Counted from the first letter of the stretch, positions 52,085 to 61,550 are shown. The stretch is 64,000 nucleotides of DNA from Muribaculaceae bacterium (GCA_017555085.1 JAFZHD010000018.1:124001-188000); one strand, 5' to 3'. The notes: generated by a model not told the origin, from the sequence alone. Numbers and translations are program-made.

Positions 52085-54043
52085 TTATTTTGCTGACTTG
52101 TAGTTTTCACTACCTTTTTTCAACCAATCGACAAATTTGTCAACATCTTCATCATAATAAGCGGCCGATGACAATGGATTGCCATCGTTGTCCAATACGA
52201 CATAATATGGCTGACTATTGGCTTTGAATTTCAAACGCTGCAAATAACTCCATTCTTCGCCAACGGTAGTTATCATCACTTTTTTGCCGTTTTCAATAAC
52301 CGGATAAGGTTTCGCAAGTTCGCGCTTATCATCTACCATAAGTTTAATAAGCACAAAGTCTGACTGAATCAAAGCACTAACTTCTGGAGTATCAAATACG
52401 GCACCTTCCATCTTACGGCAGTTTACACAACCATGTCCCGAGAAGTCAATCAACACAGGCATATTATGTTCTGCCGCATATTCCATACCTTCATCATAGT
52501 TGTCAAACTCATGGAATTTGCCACCTTCATAGAGATTGAAGTCTTGTGTGTGAATGGGAGGCACAAATGCGCTCACACTTTTCAATGGCGCACCCCAAAG
52601 GCCGGGCACCAAATAAACGGCAAAACTCAACGACGCTAACGCCAAGAAGAAGCGAGGCACCGACACGCTTTCCAATTCACTGTCGTGTGAGAATCTGATT
52701 TTTCCTAAAAGATACAATCCCAATAATGCGAATATCACAATCCACAATGACACAAACACTTCACGGTCGAGAATACCCCAACCATAAGCCAAATCGGCAA
52801 CTGAAAGGAATTTCAAAGAAAGTGCGAGTTCCAAGAAACCGAGTACAACTTTTACAGAATTAAGCCAACCTCCTGAACGGGGCATTTCTTTGAGCCATGA
52901 AGGGAATATAGCAAACAAAGTGAAGGGTATTGCTAATGCCAAAGCAAAACCAAACATACCGACAGCAGGTCCGGTCACGTTACCAATAGTTGCCGCTTCA
53001 ACAAGCAAAGTTCCCATAATGGGACCAGTACATGAGAAAGAGACCAATGCCAATGTAAATGCCATGAAGAAAATGCTCAATAAGCCTGATGTTCGTTCAG
53101 CCTTATTATCCATTGAATTCGTCCATTTTGAGGGCAATTTGATGTCAAATGCGCCGAAGAACGAAATGGCAAATACCACCAACATAGCAAAGAACAACAA
53201 ATTGAACACAGCATTTGTTGAAAGGTCATTAAGTTTGCTTGCACCAAATATAATTGTGATAGCCAAACCCAATACAAGATAAATCAAAATGATTCCTACG
53301 CCATAAATGGCCGCATCAGATATTGAGCGCGCACGAGATGTATTCTTTTTGAGGAAGAAACTTACTGTCATCGGAATCATGGGCCACACGCAGGGTGTGA
53401 GGAGTGCTACAAAGCCACCCAAGAAACCCATTATGAAAATATACCATAATGAAGCATCAGATGTTGATTGGGGGTCAGCATCACTTGATGGCATATCAAC
53501 TGGCTTCCACCAACCTGTGCGGTTAAGTTGTTCTTCTTTGGGCTGTTCGGCTACAACAGCCTCAACGACCTCATTCTTTGGTGCGACTTGACCTTGCAAA
53601 AACTCAAACACCTCTTTTTGTGGAGAAATGCATGTTTCGTCATTACATCCTTGATATTGTATAGTTCCCTCAATAGAGTAGCCACCATTACCAACTACCT
53701 TGAACGCTTGTGTCAAGACTACATCATTATCCCACCATCCGAGTTTCAACTGAAAGATTTTATCAACTTGTTCCACAGGAGCAACCGACGACAACAACTC
53801 GCCGACCAATTCAACGCCTTCCAACTTTGAATAATCTATTTTTGTGGGTTTCGGACCGCCTTCTTCAAGTTTTGTTGCATACAAATGCCAACCGGGCTCA
53901 ACCGTTGCACTAAACGACATAACACCTTCTTTATCGTTTTTCATCTCTATTGAAGATGACCACACAATAGGTGTCAACATTTGTGCTTTGAGCGATATGG
54001 CCGCAAAGGCCAAAAGCAAAATTGCAAATAATCTATTTTTCAT
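52085..54043 (-). CDS. dsbD: thiol:disulfide interchange protein DsbD (nDsbD-DsbD-thioredoxin)
   Basis: The 652-residue protein moves electrons from cytoplasmic thioredoxin to the periplasm. It has a signal peptide (1-20), a periplasmic alpha domain with Cys133 and Cys138 (GCNDETC), about eight membrane helices (about 200-485) with the redox cysteines Cys218 (TPCVWPMIP) and Cys338 (SFSCTGP), and a C-terminal thioredoxin-like domain with Cys539-x-x-Cys542 (GCVNCRKME). All six expected cysteines are present. A separate alpha-domain-like gene precedes it by eight bases. Confidence 0.94.
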   Translation of the reverse strand: MKNRLFAILLLAFAAISLKAQMLTPIVWSSSIEMKNDKEGVMSFSATVEPGWHLYATKLEEGGPKPTKIDYSKLEGVELVGELLSSVAPVEQVDKIFQLKLGWWDNDVVLTQAFKVVGNGGYSIEGTIQYQGCNDETCISPQKEVFEFLQGQVAPKNEVVEAVVAEQPKEEQLNRTGWWKPVDMPSSDADPQSTSDASLWYIFIMGFLGGFVALLTPCVWPMIPMTVSFFLKKNTSRARSISDAAIYGVGIILIYLVLGLAITIIFGASKLNDLSTNAVFNLLFFAMLVVFAISFFGAFDIKLPSKWTNSMDNKAERTSGLLSIFFMAFTLALVSFSCTGPIMGTLLVEAATIGNVTGPAVGMFGFALALAIPFTLFAIFPSWLKEMPRSGGWLNSVKVVLGFLELALSLKFLSVADLAYGWGILDREVFVSLWIVIFALLGLYLLGKIRFSHDSELESVSVPRFFLALASLSFAVYLVPGLWGAPLKSVSAFVPPIHTQDFNLYEGGKFHEFDNYDEGMEYAAEHNMPVLIDFSGHGCVNCRKMEGAVFDTPEVSALIQSDFVLIKLMVDDKRELAKPYPVIENGKKVMITTVGEEWSYLQRLKFKANSQPYYVVLDNDGNPLSSAAYYDEDVDKFVDWLKKGSENYKSAK

Positions 54044-54051
54044 TTATGTTT

Positions 54052-54498
54052 TTATTTATTAATTTCAATAATAAGTTTTGAATTAGTCGGCCGAGTGCAT
54101 GTTGTTCCATCACATGACATATACCTGATTTTAATGCTAAATGTTGCCAATGGTTCTACCACCTTAAATCTTTGAGAAAATGTAGCATTACCCTCCCACC
54201 ATTCAAGTGTAGATTGAAATGTTGCGTCTTCGGCCGAAATACATTTTGTTTCGGCAACCAAGTCACCTTCCATTTCGGCACCTGTTGCCTCAATTTGAAT
54301 TGTAGTCGACACGGGGCCTCCCAATGGCAAATCCATACCATACAATTTCCATCCCTCCTCTATTTCTGCCGATATTTTAATAACACCTTCATCAATTGAT
54401 GCCATATCAACTACCGCAGTCCATTCAACAGGCTGTGCGGCAAATGATGTAACAACAAAACAAAGCAAAAATATCAGAAGTACTTGAAGTTTGCGCAT
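54052..54498 (-). CDS. stand-alone DsbD alpha-domain-like exported protein
   Basis: The 148-residue protein has a signal peptide (about 1-21) and an immunoglobulin-like domain clearly related to the N-terminal domain of the DsbD encoded next to it: WxxVV start, EGWKLYG, GGP, a WW pair near 100, and a C-x4-C pair at Cys129 and Cys134 (SCDGTTC). It ends where the membrane part of DsbD would begin. I infer a soluble periplasmic partner that accepts electrons from DsbD, or a duplicated output domain. It is first in the operon, with its own promoter. Confidence 0.85.
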   Translation of the reverse strand: MRKLQVLLIFLLCFVVTSFAAQPVEWTAVVDMASIDEGVIKISAEIEEGWKLYGMDLPLGGPVSTTIQIEATGAEMEGDLVAETKCISAEDATFQSTLEWWEGNATFSQRFKVVEPLATFSIKIRYMSCDGTTCTRPTNSKLIIEINK

Positions 54499-54524
54499 AG
54501 TTAAGCATTTTACAAAACGAAATA

Positions 54525-54532
54525 CAAAGTTA
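54525..54532 (-). promoter_or_regulatory. -7 box TAACTTTG for the nDsbD-DsbD-mazG-topB operon
   Basis: It matches TAnnTTTG on the minus strand, 26 bases before the ATG at 54498. Confidence 0.6.
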
Positions 54533-54627
54533 ACGATTAGCGAGCAAATAAAATAGTTTTATTGTTTTTTTAACAGGAAAAAGCACTCAACACAGCCTTA
54601 CATAGTGGCTATTAGAAAAAAAATCAC

Positions 54628-54635
54628 TAACTTTG
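54628..54635 (+). promoter_or_regulatory. -7 box TAACTTTG for the glycogen-synthase-like gene
   Basis: It is a perfect TAnnTTTG box, 35 bases before the ATG at 54671. Confidence 0.6.
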
Positions 54636-54670
54636 CGATTAATTATACACTTAAGAAAACTATTTAATCA

Positions 54671-55483
54671 ATGGCTAACAGTAAAGTTCTATACATCTCA
54701 CAAGAGATTACTCCCTACTTGCCTGAGACACCTATGTCTATCAACGGGCAAAAAATACCTCAAGGCATTCAAGAAAAAGGTTTTGAAGTTCGCACATTCA
54801 TGCCTAAATATGGTTGCATCAACGACCGTAGCAACAATTTGCACGAGGTAATTCGCCTTTCTGGTATGAACATCATTATTGATGACACCGACCACCCATT
54901 GATTATCAAAGTTGCAACTTTGCTCCCCGCAAGAATTCAGATTTACTTCATTGATAACGACGACTATTTCCAACCCAACCGCAGCAAGGAAAAGGAATTG
55001 GAAATTGACAAATACACCAAAGACAACGATGAACGCATCATGTTCTATGTTCGTGGCGTCATCGAAACCGTTAAGAAACTTCGTTGGGAACCCACTATCG
55101 TACATTGTTCTGGTTGGATTACAGCATTGACTCCAATGTATTTGAAACGCATTTACCAAGAAGACCCCTCATTCCGTGCATCTAAAACAGTTTATGCTCT
55201 TTATGACACCAAGTTTGAAGGTAATTTGGATGAACGCATGTGCGAAAAGCTCAAAATGGACGGATTTACCGATGAAGACATCAAAACAATCGCCAACGGT
55301 CCGGTTGACTACATCGCATTAAATAAATTGGCCATTGACCACTGCGATGCAATTGCACAAGCATCAGCAAACATCGACCAAGAACTCATTGACTATGCCA
55401 AAGCGTCAGGCAAACCCATCCTTGAATTCCCTGGCGAAGAAAACTATATCAACGCTTACGCCGAATTCTATAACTCTTTATAA
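54671..55483 (+). CDS. short glycogen/starch-synthase-like protein (N-terminal GT5-like domain only)
   Basis: The 270-residue protein resembles the N-terminal half of GT5 glycogen synthases (VLYISQEITPYLPE, GFEVRTFMPKYG, IVHCSGWITALTPMYLK). The ADP-glucose loop KTGGLADV is replaced by an SINGQKIPQGI sequence, and the C-terminal GT-B domain with its E-x7-E is absent. Bacteroidales carry such short forms annotated as glycogen synthase, but I see no way it could be a full transferase. It lies 13 bases before a DUF4270 lipoprotein gene, which suggests a shared transcript. Function open. Confidence 0.8.
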   Translation: MANSKVLYISQEITPYLPETPMSINGQKIPQGIQEKGFEVRTFMPKYGCINDRSNNLHEVIRLSGMNIIIDDTDHPLIIKVATLLPARIQIYFIDNDDYFQPNRSKEKELEIDKYTKDNDERIMFYVRGVIETVKKLRWEPTIVHCSGWITALTPMYLKRIYQEDPSFRASKTVYALYDTKFEGNLDERMCEKLKMDGFTDEDIKTIANGPVDYIALNKLAIDHCDAIAQASANIDQELIDYAKASGKPILEFPGEENYINAYAEFYNSL

Positions 55484-55496
55484 TTAAATTCATCTC

Positions 55497-56897
55497 ATGA
55501 GAATTTTCGCTTTCATCTTCGGCAGCATACTTTTGTGCTCATTAGTAGCCTGCGACGATAGCGTAACAATCGGTAATTCACTTATCTCTGACGAAATCGA
55601 AATCGTCGTCGATTCATCATACACTGTTTCGGGACAACCCGTTGCCAATTCAAAGATTCTTTCGCGCTCAACATCACAGTTATTGGGTGTTATTGATTCA
55701 AAAGGATATGGCTCGTTGCGTTCTGATGTTGTTGCACAGTTTATGCCCGCAGGCCGAATTGACACAACAAATGTCAAACTCGAAAACATTGACTCAATGA
55801 AACTAAAATTGGTTATTCCCATCAACGGTTTCACTGGTGACTCTATTACACCTATGGGTCTTAAAGTTTATAAACTCAACAAACAACTCCCCTCGCCCAT
55901 TTACAGTGACTTTGACCCCACCGACTACTATTCACCTGAAGACTTGGTTGCATCTAAAATCTATGCACCAAATGCTGTTGGACAAAGTGATTCGATTGCC
56001 AATTTGAGTTACAGATACATCGACATTAATTTGCCCGTATCGTTGGCTCATAAAATCTATAACAAATACATCGAGAATCCCTCTTTGTTCTCATCACCGA
56101 GCGAATTTGCACAATGGTTCCCCGGAATCTACATTAGCAACTCTTTCGGTTGTGGCCGCATCGTGAACATTATAGGCGCAGAAGGTAAAATCTATTACCA
56201 CAAAACCGAGCCTATTGAAGACACCGACCGCGACACCACATATTATTATGAAGGCAACTATTTCGCAATTACCCCCGAGGTGATTTCAAATAACAACATC
56301 AACCTTAAACTTGACAGCAATGTTCAAGCAATGATTGACAACAACGAAACCGTTATTGTCGCACCAACAGGATATGATGTTAAAATCACATTCCCCGCAC
56401 GCGAAATCATTGAAGATTTCCGTAACAACGGCGGCAATATCTCGGTTATTAACGGATTGTCACTCGAAATTCCAGCCGAAAACATTGTCAACGACAACAA
56501 CATCGGCATTCCTCCCTACTTGTTAATGGTGAAATCTGACAAAAAGGATGAGTTCTTTGAGAAGAATCAGATGAATGACGACCTAACTTCGTTCTATGCA
56601 GCATACGATTCATCTCGCAAAAGTTACACTTTCCCCAATTTGCGTTCATACTTGCTTTCTCTCTTGAAACAAGATGAAATCAAAGATGAAGACATCGAAT
56701 TCACATTGACACCCATTGGACTTATTACAGAAAGTTCAACGTCAAACAATAGTTATTATTATGGCTACTATTCATCAGGCTCAACAACAACGACTGTTAA
56801 CGGTATCACGCCCTATGTAGTAGCACCCAAGATGGCGAAACTCAATCTTGACAAAGCAAAAGTGATTTTCACATACAGCAAACAAACTATTAAATAA
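55497..56897 (+). CDS. DUF4270 family lipoprotein
   Basis: The 466-residue protein has a lipoprotein signal ending at Cys19 (SLVACDDS) and a mostly beta fold. The segment VTIGNSLISDEIEIVVDSSYTV and the central RYIDINLPVSLAHKIY match the Bacteroidales DUF4270 family. The function is unknown. A Tyr/Ser/Gly-rich patch (NNSYYYGYYSSGSTTTT, about 418-434) near the C-terminus may be flexible. It follows the glycogen-synthase-like gene after 13 bases, a conserved-looking pair in this group. Confidence 0.85.
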   Translation: MRIFAFIFGSILLCSLVACDDSVTIGNSLISDEIEIVVDSSYTVSGQPVANSKILSRSTSQLLGVIDSKGYGSLRSDVVAQFMPAGRIDTTNVKLENIDSMKLKLVIPINGFTGDSITPMGLKVYKLNKQLPSPIYSDFDPTDYYSPEDLVASKIYAPNAVGQSDSIANLSYRYIDINLPVSLAHKIYNKYIENPSLFSSPSEFAQWFPGIYISNSFGCGRIVNIIGAEGKIYYHKTEPIEDTDRDTTYYYEGNYFAITPEVISNNNINLKLDSNVQAMIDNNETVIVAPTGYDVKITFPAREIIEDFRNNGGNISVINGLSLEIPAENIVNDNNIGIPPYLLMVKSDKKDEFFEKNQMNDDLTSFYAAYDSSRKSYTFPNLRSYLLSLLKQDEIKDEDIEFTLTPIGLITESSTSNNSYYYGYYSSGSTTTTVNGITPYVVAPKMAKLNLDKAKVIFTYSKQTIK

Positions 56898-56951
56898 TCG
56901 TTTGACATTTTCAACAAAAAAAAACGGTTAGAACAACTAACTATTAAATAC

Positions 56952-56978
56952 AAAAGGGTGGTTAATACTACCCTTTTT
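56952..56978 (+). terminator. terminator after DUF4270
   Basis: AAAAGGGT pairs with ACCCTTTT around a loop of about ten bases, with a T run after it. Confidence 0.7.
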
Positions 56979-56999
56979 AACTTTTAAGCAACTACAACG

Positions 57000-58865
57000 A
57001 TGGCTACAAGTTATCTTCAAATAGAAAATCTCTCTAAAAGTTATGGCGACCGAACATTGTTTGGCGACATAACCTTTGGCGTTAATGAAGGCGACAAAAT
57101 CGGACTAATTGCCAAAAACGGCACTGGAAAGAGTACACTTCTTAACATCATCAGCGGCAAAGAAAGCCCCGATAACGGCAAAATCACATTCCGTAATGAT
57201 TTAAGAGTCAGCATTCTTGACCAAATCCCCACATTTGCCGACAACACAACTGTCATTGAAGCCTGCCTCAAAGACAACAATGCCATTGCTACCACTATCT
57301 CAAAATATGAGAAAGCATTAGCCTCGGGTAACAGCGATGCCATAACAGCGGCAATGCAACAAATGGATTCGGCTCGCGCATGGGATTATGAAGACCGACT
57401 TAAACAGTTGCTCACACAGTTAAAGATAACCGACTTAAATGCTAATATAACAACGATGTCGGGCGGCCAACGAAAACGAGTAGCATTGGCCCGTGTTATT
57501 CTCGAAGAGCCCGAATTGATTATTCTTGACGAGCCCACAAACCACCTTGACATCGAAATTATCGAGTGGCTGGAAGATTATTTGAAACGCTCACGCGTGA
57601 CATTGCTCATGGTTACACACGACCGCTATTTCCTTGACCGCATTTGCAACAAAATCATTGAAATAGACAATGAGCAAATATACACCTATGACGGCAATTA
57701 CGACTATTATCTTCGCCGCCGTCAAGAACGCATTGAGGCAATGACCGAGGAACTTGCGCGTGTAAAAAACACTTTACGCCGCGAGCAAGAATGGATGAAC
57801 CGCCAACCGCAAGCCCGTGCCGGAAAAGCCAAATATCGCATTGACCAATTTTATGATTTGAAAGAACGCTCACGCGTTAATCTCAAAGAAAACAATGTCA
57901 ACATTGATGTAAAATCATCATATATCGGCTCAAAAATCTTTGAAGCCGTCGGCATCTCAAAAAGTTTTGGCGACAAGGTTATTCTTGATGACTTCAACTA
58001 TACATTTGCCCGATACGAAAAACTTGGCATTATAGGCAACAACGGCGCAGGTAAATCAACATTTATCAAACTCCTACAGGGAATAATACCAAGCGATAAA
58101 GGACAATGGGATATCGGTGAGACAGTCAAATTTGGCTATTACAGCCAAGACGGCATTTCGTTTGACAGCAACAAACGCGTTATTGATGCAATTACAGAGA
58201 TTGCCGAAGATGTTGTGATTAATGGCGACCGACACTACTCGCCTATGCAATTTTTGCAACACTTCTTGTTCTCCCCTGCCGACCAACAAAAATACATCCA
58301 CACATTAAGCGGAGGCGAGAAATGCCGCTTGCACCTTGCATCAGTACTCATGCGCTCTCCCAACTTCTTGATTCTTGATGAGCCCACAAACGACCTCGAT
58401 ATCATCACTCTCGGCATATTGGAAGATTATCTCTGCTCATTCAAAGGTTGCCTAATCGTTATTTCTCACGACCGATATTTCCTTGACAACATCGTTGACC
58501 ACTTATTTGTATTTGAAGGCAACGGCAATATCAAAGACTTCCCCGGTAATTATAGCGATTACCGAAATTGGGCTATCGAACGCGCTAAACAAGCCGCTAC
58601 CGAAACGCCCAAAGAGTCGGCAAAGGTCCAAGAAAGACCCAGAACCGAACGCCAACCCAAACTCACATTCAAAGAGAAAAAAGAACTTGAGGCGCTCACA
58701 ATCGAAATCGAGCAACTAACCGCCGAAAAACAATCTCTTGATGCTCTTTTCAATAGTGGAGAAGAAATACCCGACATTATTGAAAAATCAAACCGTTACA
58801 ACGAGATTAAGGATATTCTTGACGAAAAAGAATTGCGTTGGCTTGAATTGTCAGAAAAAGAATAA
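57000..58865 (+). CDS. ABC-F family ATPase (Uup/EttA-like)
   Basis: The 621-residue soluble protein has two ABC domains in tandem without membrane segments. The first Walker A is AKNGTGKSTLL, followed by LSGGQ-type MSGGQRKRVALARV and ILDEPTNHLDIE. The second is GNNGAGKSTFI, LSGGEKCRLHLASV and ILDEPTNDLDII. Between them lies an arginine-rich linker (about 240-290), and a C-terminal coiled coil (about 545-621) follows. ABC-F proteins act on the ribosome or on DNA structures. The coiled-coil tail points to the Uup branch, but resistance or stress forms cannot be ruled out. Confidence 0.93.
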   Translation: MATSYLQIENLSKSYGDRTLFGDITFGVNEGDKIGLIAKNGTGKSTLLNIISGKESPDNGKITFRNDLRVSILDQIPTFADNTTVIEACLKDNNAIATTISKYEKALASGNSDAITAAMQQMDSARAWDYEDRLKQLLTQLKITDLNANITTMSGGQRKRVALARVILEEPELIILDEPTNHLDIEIIEWLEDYLKRSRVTLLMVTHDRYFLDRICNKIIEIDNEQIYTYDGNYDYYLRRRQERIEAMTEELARVKNTLRREQEWMNRQPQARAGKAKYRIDQFYDLKERSRVNLKENNVNIDVKSSYIGSKIFEAVGISKSFGDKVILDDFNYTFARYEKLGIIGNNGAGKSTFIKLLQGIIPSDKGQWDIGETVKFGYYSQDGISFDSNKRVIDAITEIAEDVVINGDRHYSPMQFLQHFLFSPADQQKYIHTLSGGEKCRLHLASVLMRSPNFLILDEPTNDLDIITLGILEDYLCSFKGCLIVISHDRYFLDNIVDHLFVFEGNGNIKDFPGNYSDYRNWAIERAKQAATETPKESAKVQERPRTERQPKLTFKEKKELEALTIEIEQLTAEKQSLDALFNSGEEIPDIIEKSNRYNEIKDILDEKELRWLELSEKE

Positions 58866-58884
58866 TAAACCATACCCCCAAAGA

Positions 58885-58926
58885 CAAAAAATAGATGCCG
58901 AGTTTCTTCGGCATCTATTTTTTTTG
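58885..58926. terminator. bidirectional terminator between the ABC-F and GHL10 genes
   Basis: AATAGATGCCGA pairs with TCGGCATCTATT around a short loop, with A and T runs on either side. Confidence 0.85.
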
Positions 58927-58945
58927 TTTATATTTCAACTGATTG

Positions 58946-60406
58946 TTATTTGACCTCAACAGGTTTTGATGCGGGAGATTCGTTGTTTACACGGTTAAGA
59001 GCGGTTACAACATAAACGCCTTTTTCAGTAGCAACAAACTCGTTTTCTGGAGTAACTACCACAATCGCAGATGCTTCTTCGAGATTTACTGATTTTTTAT
59101 CAGCAAAACGATAAACTACATAGCGAACAACATCAGTAGCCTTGTTTTCACATTTAGCAGCAGCCCATGTTAATTTTCCTTCTTTAGCTTTAACATCCAA
59201 CGCCGCAGGTGCTTCTGTTGAAATCCAAGGATATGAAGGCACGATTGCTATTGTTGACTGATGATAAGCAGCAAGTGAGTCGGCAACACCTTTATAGTTA
59301 TGTGTTACAGAGTAGCCGGGCCACCAACAGTTACCTTGAATGCCGTCGATGCGAGAAAGTTCGATTTTGTGACGGAGTTGTGACTTTTCAGCAGAGGGTG
59401 CGAGGTCGGGAAGGTCCATAGTTTTATTTACTGATTGACCTATATACATGTGACGGCCGTTATTGTTTTTAGCCCACCAATCGTTCAACACCAAGTGAGA
59501 AGCGAGTTTGTGTTCAAGTTCCCAATAAAGTTGGGGCATCATGTAGTCAACCCAACCCTTTTCTGTCCAAAGGAGCACATCGGCATACAATGCATCATAG
59601 TTTTGCAAACCATTGGTTTCGCTACCGCGTGGGTCTGATTTCTTATTGCGCCAAATACCGAATGGGCTAATTCCCAAACGCACCCAAGGTTTTGATGATT
59701 GAATTGTTTGGTGGAGCAATTCGATAAGTTGGTCAACATTGAGACGACGCCAATCATCGCGAGTCATTCCATTGCCATATACAGCATAAGATTTATCGTC
59801 GGGGAAATCAACTTTTGCGATGGGATAAGGATAGAAATAGTCATCCATGTGAATAGCATCAACATCATAACGGCTAACGATATCATTTACCACATTAGCA
59901 ATAAACTCACGGTTTTCGGGCCAACCCGGGTCAAAATAAAGTTGCTTGCCATATTTAACAAAGCGTTCGGGGTGTTTGTAGTAAATGTGGTTAATAGGCA
60001 ATTCCTCTTTGTCTGATGTTGTCACACGATAGGGATTCAACCAAGCATGCAATTCCATGCCGCGTTTGTGGCACTCATCAATCATGAACTGTAAAGGGTC
60101 CCATGCAGGAATGGGCGATACACCAGCCTTCCCGGAAAGGAATCGGCTCCAAGGTTCATAGTTTGAATAATAGAAAGCATCGGCAGAGGGGCGAACTTGC
60201 CATATAACTGCATTACAACCTGCTGCTTGCAATTTATCAAGCTGGTCAATAAGATATGCTTGATTTTCGGCAGTTGTTTGTGCTGCATATTGACCTTGAT
60301 TCACAGTGTGAAGCCATGCTCCACGAAATTCGCGTTTGGGATTAACCGCAAATGCCGACAAAGCAGCAGTAGCAATCAAAGCCAAACCTAAAAGTTTTCT
60401 TTTCAT
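58946..60406 (-). CDS. secreted glycoside hydrolase-like GHL10 family protein
   Basis: The 486-residue protein has a signal peptide (about 1-20) and a TIM-barrel of the GHL10/DUF187 type: REFRGAWLHTVNQ, CNAVIWQVRPSADAFY, GMELHAWLNPYRV, DAIHMDDYFYPYP and WVDYMMPQLYWELEH. A C-terminal fibronectin-like domain covers about 390-486. Characterised relatives act on peptidoglycan-type or other glycans, but specificity here cannot be read. It has its own promoter-like box. Confidence 0.87.
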   Translation of the reverse strand: MKRKLLGLALIATAALSAFAVNPKREFRGAWLHTVNQGQYAAQTTAENQAYLIDQLDKLQAAGCNAVIWQVRPSADAFYYSNYEPWSRFLSGKAGVSPIPAWDPLQFMIDECHKRGMELHAWLNPYRVTTSDKEELPINHIYYKHPERFVKYGKQLYFDPGWPENREFIANVVNDIVSRYDVDAIHMDDYFYPYPIAKVDFPDDKSYAVYGNGMTRDDWRRLNVDQLIELLHQTIQSSKPWVRLGISPFGIWRNKKSDPRGSETNGLQNYDALYADVLLWTEKGWVDYMMPQLYWELEHKLASHLVLNDWWAKNNNGRHMYIGQSVNKTMDLPDLAPSAEKSQLRHKIELSRIDGIQGNCWWPGYSVTHNYKGVADSLAAYHQSTIAIVPSYPWISTEAPAALDVKAKEGKLTWAAAKCENKATDVVRYVVYRFADKKSVNLEEASAIVVVTPENEFVATEKGVYVVTALNRVNNESPASKPVEVK

Positions 60407-60442
60407 AAATGGTTATATTATTAGAGGTTTGATTATATTCTG

Positions 60443-60450
60443 CGAAGATA
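60443..60450 (-). promoter_or_regulatory. -7-like box TATCTTCG for GHL10
   Basis: It differs from TAnnTTTG by one base and lies 36 bases before the ATG. Confidence 0.35.
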
Positions 60451-60509
60451 CGAAATTTATTTATATTTTAATGCTTCTGTCACGCTAATGGGACGTCATT
60501 AAGAAAGCT

Positions 60510-60536
60510 TTGCACAACAATGTTGCCAATGTGCAA
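60510..60536 (+). promoter_or_regulatory. inverted repeat upstream of the fabI promoter
   Basis: TTGCACA and TGTGCAA form a perfect 7-bp inverted repeat with a 13-base spacer, ending ten bases before the fabI -7 box. It could be an operator. The binding protein is unknown. Confidence 0.35.
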
Positions 60537-60545
60537 TTTTTAGAG

Positions 60546-60553
60546 TAATTTTG
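60546..60553 (+). promoter_or_regulatory. -7 box TAATTTTG for fabI
   Basis: It matches TAnnTTTG, 31 bases before the ATG at 60585. Confidence 0.55.
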
Positions 60554-60584
60554 CACACAAATCATTCTAAAATCAAAATTTAAG

Positions 60585-61442
60585 ATGAGTCACAATTTAT
60601 TAAAAGGAAAAAGAGGTATCATCTTCGGCGCACTCAACGAAAAGAGCATCGCTTGGAAGGTGGCCGAAAAAGCAGTTGAGGAAGGTGCTATTATCACCCT
60701 CACAAACACACCCGTTGCAGTTAGAATGGGAGATGTAAACATCCTCGGCGAAAAACTTGGTGCAGAAATCATCCCCGCAGATGCAACTAATGTAGAAGAC
60801 CTCGAAATGGTTTTCACTAAATCAATGGAAATTTTAGGTGGCAAAATCGACTTTGTTCTTCATTCGATTGGTATGTCCCCCAATGTGCGTAAAAAACGCA
60901 CTTACGACGACCTTGACTATGATATGCTTAACAAAACTCTCGACATTTCAGCGATTTCATTCCACAAAATGATTCAAGCTGCTAAAAAACTTAACGCTAT
61001 CTCTGAATATGGTTCAATCCTCGCGTTGAGTTATGTTGCGGCACAACGCACATTCTATGGCTACAACGATATGGCCGATGCAAAATCATTGCTCGAATCA
61101 ATCGCTCGCAGTTTTGGCTACATCTATGGACGCGAAAGCCATGTGCGCATCAACACCATCTCACAATCGCCCACAATGACTACTGCCGGTGAAGGTGTTA
61201 AAGGCATGGATAAACTCTTTGACTTTGCCAACCGCATGTCACCCCTTGGCAACGCATCTGCCGACGAATGTGCTGACTATTGCATTGTCATGTTCTCTGA
61301 CCTCACAAAGAAAGTCACAATGCAAAATCTCTACCACGATGGCGGTTTTTCAAGCATGGGTATGAGTTTGCGCGCTATGGCAGCCTACGAAAAAGGTCTA
61401 GAAGAATACATGGACGAAAACGGCAAGATCATCTACGGCTAA
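60585..61442 (+). CDS. fabI: enoyl-[acyl-carrier-protein] reductase (NADH)
   Basis: This 285-residue SDR-family enzyme performs the last reduction in each fatty-acid elongation cycle. It has the FabI-type cofactor region (GIIFGALNEKSIAWKVA, about 11-27), ADATN for the cofactor, the LHSIGMSP segment near 93-100, and the catalytic Tyr-x6-Lys in GYNDMADAKS with a second Tyr just before it. The SQSPTMTTAGEGVKGM loop covers the substrate. It is slightly longer than E. coli FabI at the C-terminus (about 20 residues). Confidence 0.96.
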   Translation: MSHNLLKGKRGIIFGALNEKSIAWKVAEKAVEEGAIITLTNTPVAVRMGDVNILGEKLGAEIIPADATNVEDLEMVFTKSMEILGGKIDFVLHSIGMSPNVRKKRTYDDLDYDMLNKTLDISAISFHKMIQAAKKLNAISEYGSILALSYVAAQRTFYGYNDMADAKSLLESIARSFGYIYGRESHVRINTISQSPTMTTAGEGVKGMDKLFDFANRMSPLGNASADECADYCIVMFSDLTKKVTMQNLYHDGGFSSMGMSLRAMAAYEKGLEEYMDENGKIIYG

Positions 61443-61480
61443 TCAGCAACCACTTTCGGGTCAATGCCCGAACATAATAT

Positions 61481-61544
61481 ATCCAAATCATTAATCATCA
61501 GCATTTTTACGCTTTACATGTTTTAATGTTTTAATGATTTGGAT
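61481..61544 (+). repeat. 14-bp perfect inverted repeat between fabI and the small lipoprotein gene
   Basis: ATCCAAATCATTAA at 61481 and its exact complement at 61531 flank 36 bases and are followed by TTTTTTA. It is either a large-loop terminator for fabI or an operator in front of the next promoter. Confidence 0.55.
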
Positions 61545-61550
61545 TTTTTA

